DNA from: an uncultured Acidobacteriota bacterium
GTDB taxonomy: Bacteria; Acidobacteriota; Terriglobia; Terriglobales; Acidobacteriaceae
DNA length: 64,000 bases
Direction of reading: 5' to 3'
NCBI GenBank assembly: GCA_903873705.1
Contig: CAIQPK010000086.1
Location: 87,059 to 151,058 of the forward strand
Shown: one piece after another, positions 63,473 through 64,000 of the stretch
Numbering within the stretch: position 1 is the stretch's first letter
How the letters are laid out: the number at the start of each line of letters is the position of its first letter
Notes under the pieces: generated by a model
What the model saw: the letters and a program-made list of their open reading frames with translations, nothing else
Told to the model about the DNA's origin: nothing
Database searches by the model: none
Made by a program: the position numbers and the translations under genes

Positions 63473-63491
63473 CCGACCATCCTCCGTTTGT

Positions 63492-64000
63492 ATGGGAGCA
63501 TATGGCTTCCTGGGAGATACATCGCTACCAGAAATGGGAGAATTGCAGAACAGACGGATTCTGCTTGTGGGTGCTGGTTCCGTTGGTGCTCTCTGCGCTT
63601 TGGAGCTTGCTCGCAACGGAATTGGCAGAATGAATTTGGTCGACGGCGATATTGTCGAGGCTGGAAATAGTGTCCGCTGGCCGCTAGGGATTGCATCGGC
63701 AGGACTCCCTAAGGTGATTGCTCTGCAACAGTACATCGCCGCAAATCACCCTTTCACCCAGGTCGCAGCCTGTCCGGTCGATGTCGGATCGGAGGCATAT
63801 ACCTTGGAAACGGAGAGGCAGCTTTTCGAGCAAGTCGATCTTGTCTTCGACGCGACGGCTGACGGAAGGACGGTACGGATGTTGAACCTGATCGACGAGC
63901 ACAGCAGAGAGTGCCTGATGATCAGGTCGGAACGAAGATGGAGCTCGGCCAAAGTGATCGAAGCGCTGGCCGACGTGATGGTCATGAAGGGTGTGCCGGA
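63492..64000 (+). CDS. ThiF/E1-like adenylyltransferase (partial, runs off the window)
   Basis: An open frame continuing past base 64000; about 169 residues visible. RRILLVGAGSVGALCALELA is the GxGxxG nucleotide loop; NGIGRMNLVDGDIVEAGNSV with RWPLG matches the E1 pattern (VDxDxVExxN..R); LPKVIALQQYI gives the following PK, and LVFDATADGRTVRML the D-A-T-A-D segment near the adenylation site. ThiF/E1 enzymes adenylate the C-terminus of a ubiquitin-like or sulfur-carrier protein. The start is uncertain: ATG 63492 or ATG 63534, neither with a good ribosome binding site; an in-frame stop lies at 63384-63386. Divergent from the AlpA gene. Confidence 0.82.
   Translation, partial: MGAYGFLGDTSLPEMGELQNRRILLVGAGSVGALCALELARNGIGRMNLVDGDIVEAGNSVRWPLGIASAGLPKVIALQQYIAANHPFTQVAACPVDVGSEAYTLETERQLFEQVDLVFDATADGRTVRMLNLIDEHSRECLMIRSERRWSSAKVIEALADVMVMKGVP

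Noticed and set aside
61634..63480. Complete prophage
   Set aside because: Only integrase and an AlpA-like regulator are seen; no structural, packaging or lysis gene is in the window, so an integrative island is the safer term.

Overview
The window looks like a chromosomal segment of a high-GC (about 60-63%) Acidobacteriota member, most likely class Terriglobia (family Acidobacteriaceae: Granulicella, Terriglobus or Edaphobacter-like). This is inferred from gene families and arrangement: ASH/choice-of-anchor proteins, a PEP-CTERM protein, a bactofilin, TlyA, RskA-type anti-sigma factors, abundant GTG/TTG starts, and short dispersed intergenic palindromes built around GTGCCCCATGTCC. No rRNA is present, and the genus cannot be fixed from sequence alone.

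Layout. 1-6.7 kb: amidohydrolase, DinB protein, FabI enoyl-ACP reductase, a large lipoprotein joining five ASH-type repeats to a phospholipase D-like domain, a frameshifted PEP-CTERM protein and an EVE-domain protein. 6.7-9.8 kb: a cell-wall cluster (N-acetylmuramoyl-L-alanine amidase, GerMN lipoprotein-like protein, MurI) divergent from ruvC. 10-18 kb: RsmA, amino acid permease, GT39-like membrane glycosyltransferase, YpfJ-type zinc protease, small wHTH regulator with a palindrome over its start codon, VOC protein, UvrC. 18-23 kb: MazG, then a GNAT / Asp-Glu racemase / MenC-type enolase run resembling an N-succinylamino-acid racemase pathway. 23-32 kb: bactofilin, methyltransferases, Lnt, PrfB (with its programmed frameshift), TsaC, SpoU methyltransferase, RarA. 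32-33 kb: RelE/HigA-like toxin-antitoxin pair with a clear operator. 33-42 kb: DsbD, CoA-binding protein, beta-propeller lipoprotein, GrpB, ECF sigma/anti-sigma pair, TlyA, NadK.

42-47 kb holds a probable iron-import operon: an FTR1 permease fused to a DUF2318 Fe-S-type domain, two FtsX-type permeases and an ABC ATPase, equivalent to the FTR1/P19 locus of Campylobacter but lacking P19. 47-56 kb: EAL-PAS-PAS protein, membrane protein, tRNA-Arg, TlpA-like thioredoxin, glycosyltransferase, two tandem PTPS/QueD paralogues followed by folE, truB, and an AbrB/PIN toxin-antitoxin pair. 56-61.5 kb: a TesA-like esterase divergent from a YbbA/YbbP-type ABC pair, then a CelD-type acetyltransferase.

From tRNA-Gln (61634-61707) onward the window enters an integrated element: terminator, three GGGGTAC repeats, a P4-type tyrosine integrase, an AlpA-like excision/regulatory protein on the opposite strand, and the start of a ThiF/E1-like adenylyltransferase that runs off the window end. 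This right edge is the most likely place for an undescribed accessory (defence or protein-conjugation) system, but its decisive genes lie outside the window.

Almost all remaining space is short intergenic DNA; no gene-free stretch exceeds 300 bases. Two dispersed repeat families (six and four copies, all in the same orientation) and three low-complexity tracts occupy many of the gaps.
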